From: Nymphaea colorata
Lineage: Eukaryota > Streptophyta > Magnoliopsida > Nymphaeales > Nymphaeaceae
NCBI RefSeq assembly: GCF_008831285.2
Contig: NC_045141.1
Location: 1,180,001-1,244,000, forward strand
DNA length: 64,000 nucleotides
Direction: 5' to 3'
In this document: positions 49,384 to 60,929 of the stretch, piece by piece
Layout: every line of letters begins with the position of its first letter
Position numbering within the stretch: the first letter of the stretch is position 1
The notes under the pieces: generated by a model
The model's database searches: none
What the model was told of the DNA's origin: nothing
What the model saw: the letters and a program-made list of their open reading frames with translations, nothing else
Position numbers and translations under genes: made by a program

Positions 49384-50590
49384 TTGTGGTCAGTAATAGC
49401 CACGTTCGAGGAGCGCCAGTGTCTGCTCTCTTGGCGAGGATAGCCAGCCCACAATGAGTTCCGCCTTTCACCATCAGAAGTCCATCACGCAACTAGAATC
49501 GTCACGTTTTCCCTGTCTCGACCAAGTGCTTGGCCAGAGGGTCCCGCTTCATGCCTTCTCAAATCCACCTAAGAATAGCACTTTCAAGTTGTGCTTGGGA
49601 TGACGCCGTCCACCTTCCGACTTAGTGCGTCGGCTACGACGATTGTTTTCCCTGCATTGTACTCCAAGGCGAAATCAAATTCCGCAAAGAATTCCTACCA
49701 TCGGGCCTGCTTTGGGCTTAGCTTCTTTTGAGTTTGGAAGTAGCATGTGGCTATGTTATCAGTCTTCACCACAAACTGAGCTCCCAACAAGTAATGCCTC
49801 CATGTACGTTACTTTCTAAGGCAACTAGGTGAGCATCCTACATCAACACTCCACCAATAGCAAAATCTGATGCATTTGTCCGGACTTCAAATTTCTTCGT
49901 GTGGTCGGGTAACCCGAGCACAGGCTTCTACGTCAGGGCCCTCTTTAACTTCTCAAAGGCATCTTCTTCAAGTTCTTCATAAGCCCAAGTTTGGTTCTTC
50001 TTTAGCAAATCAGTGAGGGGTGCAACTATCAAAGAATACCCTTCAATGAATCGCCGATAGTAGTTCACCAAGCCGAGAAAGGAATGCAACTCTGGTACAT
50101 TGGTTGGCGGTTTCCAGTCTTGAATAGCTCTCACCTTTTCTATGTCCATCTACAGCAATATGACCAAGAAAACAGATTTCTTGTTGGCCAAATAAGCACT
50201 TCTCGCGCTTCACATATAGTTCGTTTTCCTTCAACACCTTGAACACTGTCCGTAGGTGTTCGACATAGTTTCCTATTGAGCTGTTGTACAATACAATATC
50301 GTCAAGGTAGACTACCACGAACTTATCTAAGTATGGATATAATATCTTGTTCATTAGAGTCGAAAAAAATGGCTGGGGCATTCGTCAACCCGAACGGCAT
50401 TACCAAGAATTCAAAGGCATCGTAGCAAGTGACACCAATTTTCTTCGGCTCATCGCTGTCAACAATGCGAACTTGCCAATATCCCGATCTGTGGTCCAAC
50501 TTGGAAAATACTCGAGCTCCACCTAACTGATCAAAAAGATCTACAATCAAAGGTAAGAGGTATTTGTTCTTCACTGTTAGGGGAGGCTGT

Positions 50591-50746
50591 CACCTCCCAT
50601 CGTCACCAGAAGGCGCAACTTACCCACAATGATGGAGGAGGTGATGGCCTCTCCCATCTCAAATAGATAGGCTTTTCATTTTTTAATTAAAAGGGAGAGG
50701 CAACGGTTCAAACCAGTCGAGCAATTTACTCGGTTGGAGTTTACGT

Positions 50747-50798
<52 letters not shown>

Positions 50799-51146
50799 CA
50801 AGAGAAAGGGAGAGTGGTATTTGTCAGACAGCTTTTTTTGCCAGATTGCAATGGAATTCTCAAAACCATCTGTCCTGTGGATCAGACATTTCATATATGA
50901 GCTCTCAAATGTGTCCCTCTCTCTCTATTACTGAGACGAAGAGGGCTAGATGTTGTCGGAATCTATTTGAAAATTTCATAAACATTTCCATTTCAGGACA
51001 ATTGATTTTCAACCTAGAAAATATATGTTTTTAGGCTTGAATTGTTGAAACATAAAAGCTCTTTTCATTTGGTATATCTCTCTTCCCCCAGTGGCATAGC
51101 CACACCATGACTCAATCTTTTAAAGAAGAATCTTAAATACATATCG

Positions 51147-51147
<1 letters not shown>
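50591..51147. other. No gene recognised
   Basis: Lies between the truncated Gypsy element and the GC-rich segment; TA array inside. Nothing else visible. Confidence 0.45.
50751..50797. repeat. (TA)n microsatellite
   Basis: About 47 bp of uninterrupted TA, just beyond the truncated right edge of the Gypsy element at 48-50.6 kb. Confidence 0.95.

Positions 51148-51214
<67 letters not shown>
51148..51214. repeat. (TA)n microsatellite
   Basis: About 67 bp of uninterrupted TA, the longest such array in the window. Confidence 0.95.
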
Positions 51215-51217
<3 letters not shown>

Positions 51218-51359
51218 TATTTTTAAACAAGTACCCTTTCAACGAATTTTTCTGACTCCGCTGCTGTCTTCCCTCTTCCTCCCTGTTTCTCTATACGATT
51301 CCCTTTGTATAGTGGGTTTCTCCTGTTTTTCTCTTCACGTCGTCTATTGTAGGAAAGTG

Positions 51360-51971
51360 CATGCTAGTGTGCTGCAGGGTTGGATTTCACAAAAACAGTT
51401 TAGGTTTTGCTTGGCAAACGTTGTTTTGTGTTAAAAAAAAAGTTGAAAAGAGAAAGGGACAGCATCGGGTCCTCTCCCTGCTCAACCCAACAGAGAAAGA
51501 AAGAAGGGTGCCGGCGGGCCCACCTGGGGCCGGAATACCAGCTTTGTCGACCGTCGGTAATGCTAGTTTAAGAAAAAGGGGGGGGGGGGGAAGAAGCGGC
51601 AGTGGGTCACTGCCGCCGCTCAGACAAAAGGGGAAACAGTCGTCGGGCCCTTCCCTTTCGCTACAGGAGAAAAAGAGAGAGGGAGGGCTTGCAACCCTCC
51701 TAGTGGACCGGCGCAGGAACTGGACGATGCTAGACAAGCCTGGTGACAACATCCTCACAACCTCAGCCGCCGAGGACAAGGGATTGCCTTCCCCGGTCTT
51801 CCATCGGTGAGGCAATTAGAATCGTCGGGTAGCCACACAACGCCTGGCGGCTGGGTACATACGCGGCAGCCTCCACTACCTTACGGTGGAGGTTGCCGAA
51901 CCGCCTGAGGCGGTTCCCTAGTGACGAATCAGGGCGGGTCTAGTCATGGATCCATTCCGAAATGGGGAGAT
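51360..51971. other. GC-rich unannotated segment with hairpins
   Basis: Markedly more GC-rich than its surroundings. It includes a G run at about 51580 and, near its end, two hairpins: CAGCCTCCAC against GTGGAGGTTG (about 51867-51895) and GAACCGCC/GGCGGTTC with a TGA loop (51898-51916). Open frames of about 140-150 codons exist on both strands but resemble no protein I know. It may be a further captured or element-derived fragment. Confidence 0.4.
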
Positions 51972-52267
51972 TAAGGGCCCGTTAGATGGCTGGAAATATG
52001 GAAACGAAAAGAAGTTTTTAGAAATAAATTTCTGGAATTGATGAATGGGAAATAAAATTCCATATTTTCAAAACCACGTTGTGTTTGTTAACTTGAAATT
52101 ATTTTTCTGAAAACAAATTTCATCGTTTGATGGCCACGGAGGAAGAATGGGTGGGAATGGGAAAGCAGCAGCCGAAGAGTAGGATCCATGGCAGGGAAAT
52201 CAGCAACTGAAAAAGGGAAAGAATAGAAGGGGGGAGGGAAAAGGAAATTAAGGCATAATCCTGCACC

Positions 52268-52707
52268 GATGGCCGGGAGCGTACCCCAACGGTGTCAGCA
52301 ACCCTGCGGACGCAGAGCCCCATCACAGCCACCCCCACGGCCTGCGCCTTCTTCGGTCGGCTATACGGCGGCGTCCGCTCCGGCCTCTCGTAGTGCCGCC
52401 CCTGGCTGGAGCTCGTCGATCCCAACCAGCTCGCCAAGCCAGATTCCCTCGCTGAAGCAACCGCCCGTGTCCGCAAGAACTGGACCTACTTCCGCGTCAA
52501 CTACCTCATCCTCCTGTCCACTGTGCTTGCCATTTCCTTCGTTTCTCATCATGTCTCCCTCTTCGTCCTAATCCTCCTCCTCTCTGGCTGGTTGTTCCTC
52601 TACCTCTTTAGAACTGAACCCCTTGTCCTCTTTAACCGCATCTTCTCCGATCGTGAGGTCCTCGGCATTATGATCCTTCTCACGATCATCGTCGTCTTCC
52701 TCACTCC
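52268..52707 (+). pseudogene. PRA1-family (prenylated Rab acceptor) gene fragment
   Basis: PRA1 proteins are small membrane proteins of the endomembrane system that bind prenylated Rab GTPases. In one frame the sequence reads TQSPITATPTACAFFGRLYG, VRSGLS, a TAG stop at 52391-52393, then RPWLELVDPNQLAKP, ATARVRKNWTYFRVNY, the first hydrophobic pair (ISFVSHHVSLFVLILLLSG) and LFLYLFRTEPLVLFNRIFSD through VVFLT. This matches the PRA1 order up to the second hydrophobic pair; the C-terminal part is absent and replaced by simple repeat. No intron is seen. The stop and truncation make it a pseudogene, captured inside a transposon. Confidence 0.85.
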
Positions 52708-52975
52708 TTCTTCCTCCGCCTCCCTTCCCTTCCTCCTTCTTCCTCCTCCTCCCTCTTCCTCTGCATCCCTTCCCTTCCTCCTCCCTCCTTCCCTTCTTCC
52801 TCCTCCTCCCTCTTCCTCCCCATCCCTTCCCTTCCTCCTTCTTCCTCCTCCCTCCTTCCCTTCTTCCTCCTCCCTCCTTTCTTCCTCCTCCTTCTTCCTC
52901 CTCCCTTCTTCCCTTCTTCTTCATTCGTCCTCTTTCCCTTCTTCCTCCTTCCTCCTTCCCTTCTTCCTCCTAACG
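52705..52975. repeat. TCC/TTCC-rich simple repeat
   Basis: Imperfect CTTCC, TCCTCC and CTTCTTCC runs. Long open frames on both strands through it (Ser/Pro/Leu-rich on plus, Gly/Glu/Arg-rich on minus) are artefacts of the repeat. Confidence 0.9.
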
Positions 52976-53154
52976 GTCAAAAAAAAAAAAATCAAAAAAA
53001 TTTTTCCACCTCTCTGGCTGAAAATTTTTTTCCGTTTCCACCTTTTAATGGTAAAGAAAAAAATTCCAAGTTTGGTGGAATGAGAAAAAATTTAAAAGTT
53101 TGAATTTTTTCTCCTCCGCTATAGGATATTTCTAGCCCATCAAACGGGCCCTAA

Positions 53155-54399
53155 AAGAAAAAAGAAAAAATACTAGTCTGGTTCGGTTCCGGTTTGTGAA
53201 TCAAATCCGACCTGGATCTTATTTGTTTATTTTTTTGTTCAGATCAGGTCTATATAGAGTCCAATCTGATCCACAATTTGTTATTTCCTTGAACGGATCA
53301 GGTATGGTATAGATCTGGATTGTATACTGACCCGTATCCAAATCCATTGTGGGCCGACTCTGTTTGAAACAGTTTTTGAAACCGGTTTAGGTTATTCTGG
53401 ACCACTTTGATACCTTTTGTGTCTGATTCTTTTCAGACCAGTTCAGATAGTCTCTGGCCGATTCAAACACTTCTTAACCGGTTCATTCAGTCTTCAGACT
53501 GATTTGGAGGTTTTTCAGGATGGTTCAATCAGTTTTCAAACGGTCCCGAGCTTTCCAAACTGGTTTATTTGGTTTTACATCCAATTCAGCCTAATTTCAA
53601 AATGATATGGGGGGTTTAACCAGGTTTTACGTATTTTTGAATCGATACCCAATTTAGGGCAGATAGCACATTTCAAAATTGGTTCATAAAATTTAAAATA
53701 TATACCATATCATTTTATTGGTTCATTAGGTTTTAGAATTGAAACATGGGAGTTTATGATGTCTTTCTTGTTATTTGTGTTCTTTTAAAATATTTTGCCT
53801 ATTGTTTAAAGTAATGCTTGTACGTAGATGAATATTTGGAACATGAATTTTATTTGTGATAATGTATAATGTTCATGAATGAGTAGATTAAAGGTCACCA
53901 AAGTGAGTTTTGTTGTATAAATTTGCTTGTTTACAACATTAAATATTACTATGTTTGAATCTGTGTAAGTAATAATTGATTCAAATGAAGGTTGTTGTTT
54001 GGCGGAGTTTAAACATACAAGCAATGAAATATATAATAGTTGTTAGCTTTTCATGTAAATAATGAATCAATCTAAAGAAGAATTCATTGTTTGACATGAT
54101 TAATCGTCAATATTCATTGTTAATCAAGTGTACCATATTCATTGTTAATCAAGTGTACCATATTCATTGTTAACCAAGTACCACTTGCAATTGATATTAC
54201 AATTTAAAGATTGCATATCAATGGTGCACTGAGACCTTGTGATGTGAATTGACTATTGTTGTTGAATTATTGTTATTTCATGCATACATGTGTTTGATGC
54301 AAGCATGTTTACTTATGTCATGTTCTTTGTATAGTTAATACTTTTATTTATATAAGTATCTAATAATATTTATGTCATACCTGAGTTGAATGGTTCAAA
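53155..54399. other. No gene recognised
   Basis: Between 53180 and 53620 the words CCGGTTTG, GGTTCA and CAGACTG recur irregularly, as in diverged LTR-type repeats. Otherwise AT-rich. Confidence 0.45.
54111..54185. repeat. 25-bp tandem repeat, three units
   Basis: TATTCATTGTTAATCAAGTG-type units begin at 54111, 54136 and 54161; the third is slightly diverged. Confidence 0.9.
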
Positions 54400-56257
54400 T
54401 TTCATGCAATAGAAAGATTAATGTTATGATAGACTTGGGATGTGTGGATCTGGTCCTTTGGACCTTGCACTTTGAGAAGAATAAACACCTGCCATGACAG
54501 AAGAAAGTTCCTGTGAGGATGTGGAGCCTTAAGAGATGAAAAGATTCAAATTTCATGAGTCTAATGATCATGAAGTGTTTGATCCTATAACATTTTAGAG
54601 GAACTATTTCAGTAGAGACTAGTGCCATGTGTTTCTTCAAGAAATTGATGAGTGATTTGCTAAAAATGAAAAGGTTGAAACACGTACTCTTCTTGAAAGA
54701 ATTGTGTCATTAAGAAAAAAGGCATGCAAGGCAGCACATTATGGAAATGTCTAATCTTGCATCTATATTAAAGGCTATCTAGTGTTGTCTAAAGACTATT
54801 ACACATTTGGTTTTATTTTCTCTTCCTACATAATTCGGTTAATTTAAGATTAGTTGAAACTGTCAAAAGATTAGAAATGAGCTCTTAATAAACACATTTC
54901 ATATTGTATGTAAAAATATGAAATGTTGCGACATGATAAGACATAAAGTGCTCACTTAACAACTAGATCGGAGGTCAAAAAGGAAAGCAGTAAAGAAAGT
55001 TGTAGTTAATTCTTAATTTATTGGTAACAAGAAGAAAAGACAATTTAAATCAAATTGTTTCTTCTATAAGGGTGAATGATATGTGAAGAATGATTGTACC
55101 AAGTATCTCACTTGTCATATTAAAGAATGTTTGCATAAATTATTGAATGCTAGTTGGTGTTGAAAGATTCATTTTTATGGGTGACGAGACATGTTCAAAT
55201 TATTTAAGGCTGAGGTTGAAATCCAACTCAACAAAACAAAAAAAAAACTATCAAATCTGACCATAGTAGTGAATAGTATAGCATATTTGATGGATTAAAA
55301 ACATTTATGATTATTTGCTTTATACCTAGAAGAATGTGGTATAATCCCTTAGTACATCATGTCAGATTCTCTTAGTATGAATGATATTGGTGAGAGGCAA
55401 AATATAACTTATAAATATGGTGAGGACTATGATTTATTGTTCTACCTTATCAAAATCCCTCAACAAGAAGCATAAAGACTGCAACTTATATATTGAACAA
55501 AGAACCAATAAAAGCAATACCAAAAATCCATATTAAGTTATGGATTGAAAAAGCCATAGTATTAGACACTTTGATATATAAGGATATCTAGTTATGCATA
55601 CAGGCTGAGCGAAAGGAAACTGGACTTTAAGATAGTTTTTATTTTGTTGATTATTCTAAAAGATATCGGGGTTAAAAATTTATGATCTCGAACGTATATC
55701 ATTCTCTGGGACCTAAAAGGCTTGTTTCTTTGAGGATGTTGGCTGTCGAGTAAGTAAGGAACTTTATCTTTAAAGAGGGAAGGTGGTAAATAAGGAACTG
55801 TCTTTAAAGAGGAACAAAAGTCTCTTCATTGTCGGTAGTGCAAATGTTATTATCCCTATCAATGTCCAACCAATAAATCAAGACAAAGGTAACAATGAAG
55901 ATCTTCCCACTCAAGAAACTAAAAAGTAAGTTCAACATAATCAAGAAAGTCATACGCGCCATTAAGAATATCCACTGGAGAGATGAGAAACACAATTCAA
56001 GATAATTATATTGCATTTTTCTAGGAATATAAAGGTAGTACATGCTTAATAAAAATGACCAATTCAAATTCTGACAAGCAATACATGGTTCTAATGCTTA
56101 TTTATAAGTAGATAAATACCATGAATGAGGAGAGGAAGCCTATGAAGGGTAATGAGATGTGGAATATTGTCACATTTTTTAAAGGTGTGTATATGGGCAC
56201 CGGGCTGGGTTATCAACGAGTGCCCAGTACAATGCCCGATTGGGGTCTGGGTACGAG

Positions 56258-56307
<50 letters not shown>

Positions 56308-57800
56308 TTAGAGCTGAAGGTGTGGGCCATCAGGCCAAGCTCATGTTACAATCCAAGCCTAGCTTGACTTCTTAGCAGGCTGTGATGGCCCAAGGCATAG
56401 CCATATGTGTGAAATATATTGGTTGCAAATAATTGATACCAAATGAGATTCACTTAATAATGTTGCAAGATATAAAAACACTTCTTGTGACAAAAGACTT
56501 CACTCATAGGCAAGACATTGATTATGCATAGGCTTTCTTTTTTATTTCATTAAAAATACTCATTTATGATTATTATAACATCAATAACTTATTTTGACTT
56601 AGAATTATATGAGATAGATGTAAAGACCATGTTCTTCATTGGTGACATTGATGAAATAATAATATAATGCAACAAAAAAACTTTTATCATAAAGTAGTAC
56701 AACAAAAATTATTTACAAACTAAAGAAATTTGTCTATTTTCTGAAGTAAGCATCCCATCAATGATAGCATAAGTTTTATCAGATTATATCCTCGTTTAGT
56801 TTTGAGAATAATTTGGCTGATGATGAATGTGTGTATCATAAGCTTTGTAGGGGAAAATACCTCTTTTTGTTTTTATATGTTGATGATGTATTACTTGTGA
56901 ATAATGGTAAGATTTGTTGCATGACACCAAGAGATTTCTAGTGACAAAGTTTGAACTAAAATATCTTGGTGACACAATTCACAACCCTTATCTTAGGGAT
57001 CTAGATATATAACAAACATTCTTAGTCTATTGTTGGATTGTTGCAAAAGACCTATATTGATAAAATGCTTTAGAGATATGACATGAGTGATTGTAAATAG
57101 GAGATCCCTATGTTGCTAAAGGCAACTAATTCAGTCTCAATCAGTGCTCTAAAAGTAAATTTGAAAATAAAATAAATAGAAACAATTCCTTAATATAACT
57201 CTATAAACAATTTGATGCATGAAATACATGTCCAGATATTGTATGCATCATTGAGATTTTGGGCTGATATCTTAGTAATCATTGTGTGGACCATTTAGAG
57301 GCAGCCAAATAGGTATTGTGGCATTTATAGAAAATGAAGTATTTTGTGATCATATATAAGAAGTCAAACTAATAAGAAATCATTGGTTTCACATATTCTA
57401 ACTTTCATAGGATGTCAATACAATCATAGGTCTTGGTTAGGCTGTTTTTATTTATTAGCTGGAGGTACTATATTAGGAGTGCTAAGCAAACCATGGCTAT
57501 TTTCATTATAATGAGCACTAAAATTATTATATGACAATAACTCAACACTGCAATGTTAGAATAACATCAAAAGTTTGTCGAAGTCAAAACATAATGACAT
57601 TAAATTTCTGTTGTAAAAGAAAGAATACATAATAGTCAAGTATCTATAGACCATATTGGAATAAACTTTATGATTGTGGATCCACTTACTAAAGGTTTAG
57701 CACCCAACCCAAGGTCTTCCATAAACATGTTTTTCAAATGGTTTTATCACTTGATGATGTATTTGTTTACTGGAGTTTGTAATTTGAATGCTCATATGTC
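54400..57800 (+). mobile_element. Decayed Ty1/Copia retrotransposon
   Basis: Copia order and motifs with many stops: gag knuckle near 55056 (CFFYKGE-stop-YVKNDC, two zinc ligands changed to Tyr); integrase C-terminal region near 55480-55800 (LNKEPIKAIPKIHIKLWIEK, VDYSKRYRG, FFEDVG); RT start INAMNEERKPMKGNEMWNIV near 56120; RT YVDD at 56876-56887 (FLFLYVDDVLLVNNG) and TKFELKYLGDTI; RNase H tail near 57580-57790 (HNDIKFLL, VDPLTKGLA, FSNGFIT). A 217-bp insertion at 56190 splits the RT. LTRs were not delimited. Confidence 0.82.
56190..56406. mobile_element. 217-bp (TA)n-containing insertion in Copia RT
   Basis: Copia sequence reads continuously if this segment is skipped (KGV, then KYIGCK). 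GTGTG occurs on both sides (56185-56189 and 56407-56411), a possible 5-bp target duplication. Ends TATATGGGC and GGCCATA-like are weakly inverted. A TA array lies inside (56261-56303). The class of element is not clear. Confidence 0.55.
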
Positions 57801-59937
57801 ATAGATATACATTTTAGGTTTTTCATAGAAATACAATCTTAATTTCCTTTTGTGCTTGTGTGTTTTGATCTGTACTATGTATTAAGTCATGACTAATTGA
57901 CAATAGGTATGATGTGATCATATTGCATGCAATTTTTATACCACATTCATATTTGAACTGTCATGGGTCATGTTGACATATGTAATTAGGATTAATATAT
58001 CAAAACTAGCTTTTGATTCTTTACTAATATGGTAACAAGAAAGATTAGTTGAAATTTAAGGTCTAATATGTCCAAATCCAAGTTCAAATGTTTATTATCC
58101 AATTTTCAAAATCCATATATGGAGTTGACCTAGACTCACATGGCTAACCTGTCTAGGTTTAAAAGGTCGACTGAGGTCCACCTAACTAGAGTCATGGTCC
58201 CAGCCTATTTGCAATGTGGGTTGGGTTTAGGTTTGTTGTAGTGGGCTTGACGTCGAGTCTGGGTTGAGACCTAAAATCAGTCTAATATGGTTTATGTAGG
58301 TTAAGTCTAGAGTTTGTACATCAATCATATCTAGACCTATGGTTTTACAAAACAAGTTTGCCTTTGAAGACATGCAGTTCAAATGCTATGCTTTTGAAAA
58401 TGTGTTCATGTGAAAGTCAATCATGTTAGGACTATTGTCACATGCATGCTACTTATTATCCCGTGATAGTTTCCTCATGAAACCTAGGTTTAAGTGCATG
58501 GTTTGAAATCAATATGCATGATGTAGGGCAAAAGGTAAACTATATGAGTTCATAACAAACATACAAGAACACAACATGTTTCAATGAGATGTGGTATGAC
58601 TTTTTGGAAAAAGGAAACTCATTTAGGAGTTAGACTAGATTCAAGGTCTACATGCAGGGATTATTTTCTTGAGATGTGTTACGAACCAATCATAGCTCCT
58701 TTATGAATTCTAGATGCAATTTTCAAATCAAATGTGATGATCTAGCTCAATTCTAAATAGGCTCAAACCCTACATGAGCATACTAGACTCCAGCTTGGCA
58801 CAAAGAGAGTTTGAAGTTAAGTTCATGTGGCTCCAAATTTAGGTTTTATGAAAATAATGCACATATTAAAAATGACGTTTGTACCCTTAACACAAAATTG
58901 GGCTCTATAAGAATGGGTGGACGATCTAACTACATCGAGTCGTGTCCTGGGTTCAATTTGGGGTGTGCCAAGTTTGGTTGAAAAATCCTCTAGTTTGCCA
59001 TTCAAAAATCACGTTCTTCAAAATTTACCAAGTTGTAATTGAACATGTAAATGAAAATGTGAAGGGTAAAAATGAGAAACAGAGATTTTAGGCTTGTTTG
59101 TGGGAATCGAACACGCTGATACTCTCCTTGAGTGAGCCTGAATCCATCTGTGTAGATAGATTGAAAATTGGCTTCCTAGATATCTTAAAAATCAGCTCAA
59201 AAATCATGAGTGACAATGTCTAAAAATGGACCACTATAGGAGTGACCTGAAAACTAGAATTATGTTTAAACTAATTTAAAATTATTTGAACCGAAAACAA
59301 AAATACTCATATCCAGCACTGAAGAACACGATCTCACCTCAGTTTTGGATTGGCTCACTTGAATCAAATGGAAATGATGATAAAACATGCAAAAATAGGA
59401 AGGACAATATGTCATTTCCTAGAAATGACTACTCTATTTGGACCTAAAACTATAAATGTAGTTGAAAACACCCTGCTCTCACTGAGGTGTTGTGGGTCTA
59501 GTCAAATCTGCAAGTGTTCTCGTGGCAAGAAATAGTGGAAAATAGAGAAAATTGGTCATTTCTAGATCATTTCTGGTTGGGTTTGAGCTGAAAACTTGTC
59601 CTATTGATTCCTTCGATTTGTGAAAATGGAAATATTCCTAATTGAGTTTATGGAAAATGATTCTTATGTTTCTACAACTATTTTGAAGGGCAAATGGAGA
59701 AACTTAGGGGTGAAATGGTCATTTTATAGGTGGTGGCAACCTAAGTGATGTGGGTTCCTAGTGTATGATGCCTAGGGTATATGATTTGTTTCGGAGTAGT
59801 TCATGGCCCTTTACTTTTGTAATCCTTTTAGAAAAACCAGTTCAAAGTCCCATTTGTAGGGGTAAAATGGCCATTTTGCCTATAAAAATTTTGAAGTGCC
59901 CACACATCACTCAACTTCATGTTTTCTCATTTCACTT
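57801..59937. other. No gene recognised
   Basis: Non-coding; 58080-58350 and 59200-59700 resemble in style the repeats at 2.7-5.1 kb. No usable ORF. Confidence 0.45.
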
Positions 59938-60240
59938 TAAGGGCCCGTTTGATGGCAAGGAAGAATTTAACGTGGTAAATTTACCACGGTAAATTTTTCT
60001 GGAAAAAAATACAGGATGAAATTTAACCTTCTTTCGATTTGAGGCCCTGTTTGATTGCACGGAAGTTTTTTGCAAGGTAAAATTAACTGTGTTTGATGCA
60101 CATGGTAAAATGAATAAGAGACTTTTTAAGTGACCGGTGAAATCTGAAAAAACACTTCGTCACCAAAATTCCGGCCAGCCAACGACAATCCAACGCCCCA
60201 AATCCACGTCGGCGTTCTCTACCACGGCCATGGCTGCAAG

Positions 60241-60690
60241 AGATCACGGTCTCCCTTATTCCTTATTTCTCTTCTTTCCCTCTCCAACCTTCCCCCTCTA
60301 CTTCTCCCTTCCCCCTCTGCTTCTCCCTTCCCCTCCACTTCTCCCTTCCCCTCTTCTCCCTTCTCCCTTCCCCCTTCCCCCTCTTCTCCCTTCTCCCTTC
60401 CCCCTCTTCTCCCCTCCGCTTCTCCCTTCCCCCTCTTCTCCCTTCTCCCTTCCCCCTCCGCTTCCCCCTTCCCCCTCTTCTCCCCTCCGCTTCTCCCTTC
60501 CCCCTCTGCGTCCTCCCATTCCCCCTCTTCTCCCTTCTCCCTTACCGGTCGTCGCTTCCCCCTTCCCCCTCTTCTCCCCTCCGCTACTCCCTTCCCCTCC
60601 CCTTCTCCCTTCCCCTCTTCTCCCCTCCGCTACTCCCTTCCCCCTCCCCTTCTCCCTTCCCCCTCTTCTCCCTTCTCCAATTTCACTTGT
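60241..60690. repeat. CT-rich minisatellite
   Basis: Irregular repeats of CTTCTCCCTTCCCCCT-like units about 14-17 bp long. The 202-codon plus frame and 151-codon minus frame crossing it are repeat artefacts, apart from a short unique N-terminal stretch before 60240 that resembles nothing I know. Confidence 0.9.
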
Positions 60691-60739
60691 CGCCCTCCGC
60701 TTCGGCCCTTGCAAGTCGTCGACGGGTAAGGGCGACGAC

Positions 60740-60916
60740 GGGTGAACTTTCACCCGAAAAAAAGTCGGCCATGGCAGGGCCGACTTTTTTTTGTGTGAAA
60801 TTTCACTCGATCCTCGAGTGAAATTTTACGACGTTTGTTTCGTCATCGGGCGGGCGAGTGAAACTTCACTCGCCCGTACACATTTCAACCGATGCACAGG
60901 ATTTTTCCTGTGCATC
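60740..60916. repeat. String of five perfect hairpins
   Basis: Consecutive stems: 60740-60755 (7 bp, 2-nt loop), 60757-60791 (14 bp, 7-nt loop), 60798-60826 (13 bp, 3-nt loop), 60851-60876 (12 bp, 2-nt loop) and 60891-60916 (11 bp, 4-nt loop). All stems are perfect. They sit between the minisatellite and the right terminal repeat of the Harbinger-type element. Confidence 0.9.
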
Positions 60917-60929
60917 AAACGGGCCCTAA

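Larger units (their letters stand above)
47976..50590 (-). mobile_element. Truncated Ty3/Gypsy element
   Basis: RT, RNase H, integrase and tail on the minus strand, with gag, protease and the RT N-terminus missing; the coding similarity stops at about 50580. RT pieces: [15 protein letters not shown] (50574-50323), KFVVVYLDDIVLYN (50381-50043) and [17 protein letters not shown] (50149-49928). A tail frame follows at 48679-48395. A purine tract (minus strand AAGGGGGGAG near 48390) probably marks the start of a 3' LTR reaching to about 47978, where TGTCATGGGC could be its outer edge. No second LTR or target duplication was found. Confidence 0.8.
51975..53151 (+). mobile_element. PIF/Harbinger-type Pack element carrying a PRA1 fragment
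   Basis: 1177 bp. Left end GGGCCCGTTAGATGGCTGGA; right end, reverse-complemented, GGGCCCGTTTGATGGGCTAG; similarity extends over about 28 bp. A TAA lies on each side (51972-51974 and 53152-53154), the 3-bp duplication expected of PIF/Harbinger. There is no transposase. The interior holds a PRA1-like gene fragment (52268-52707) followed by a TCC/TTCC-rich simple repeat (about 52705-52975). Closely similar ends bound the element at 59941-60926, so both belong to one family. Confidence 0.85.
59941..60926. mobile_element. Second PIF/Harbinger-type non-autonomous element
   Basis: 986 bp. Left end GGGCCCGTTTGATGGCAAGG and right end (reverse-complemented) GGGCCCGTTTGATGCACAGG share a perfect 14-bp inverted repeat. 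A TAA lies on each side (59938-59940 and 60927-60929). An 18-bp perfect palindrome CGTGGTAAATTTACCACG lies at 59971-59988. A second left-end-like sequence (GGCCCTGTTTGATTGCACGG near 60043) suggests nesting. The middle is a CT-rich minisatellite, and the right flank holds five hairpins. No transposase. Confidence 0.82.

Noticed and set aside
51361-51815. Open frames of 149 and 142 codons on opposite strands
   Set aside because: GC-rich, low-complexity, fully overlapping, and without a recognisable domain.
52568-52924. Gly/Glu/Arg-rich minus-strand frame
   Set aside because: It is antisense to the PRA1 fragment and the TCC repeat.
59080-59150. Minus-strand GTTCGATTCCCAC resembling a tRNA T-arm
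   Set aside because: No anticodon arm, D-arm or acceptor stem could be built around it.
60137-60753. Long open frames on both strands (202 and 151 codons)
   Set aside because: They are produced by the CT-rich minisatellite; composition is Ser/Pro/Leu or Gly/Glu/Arg only.
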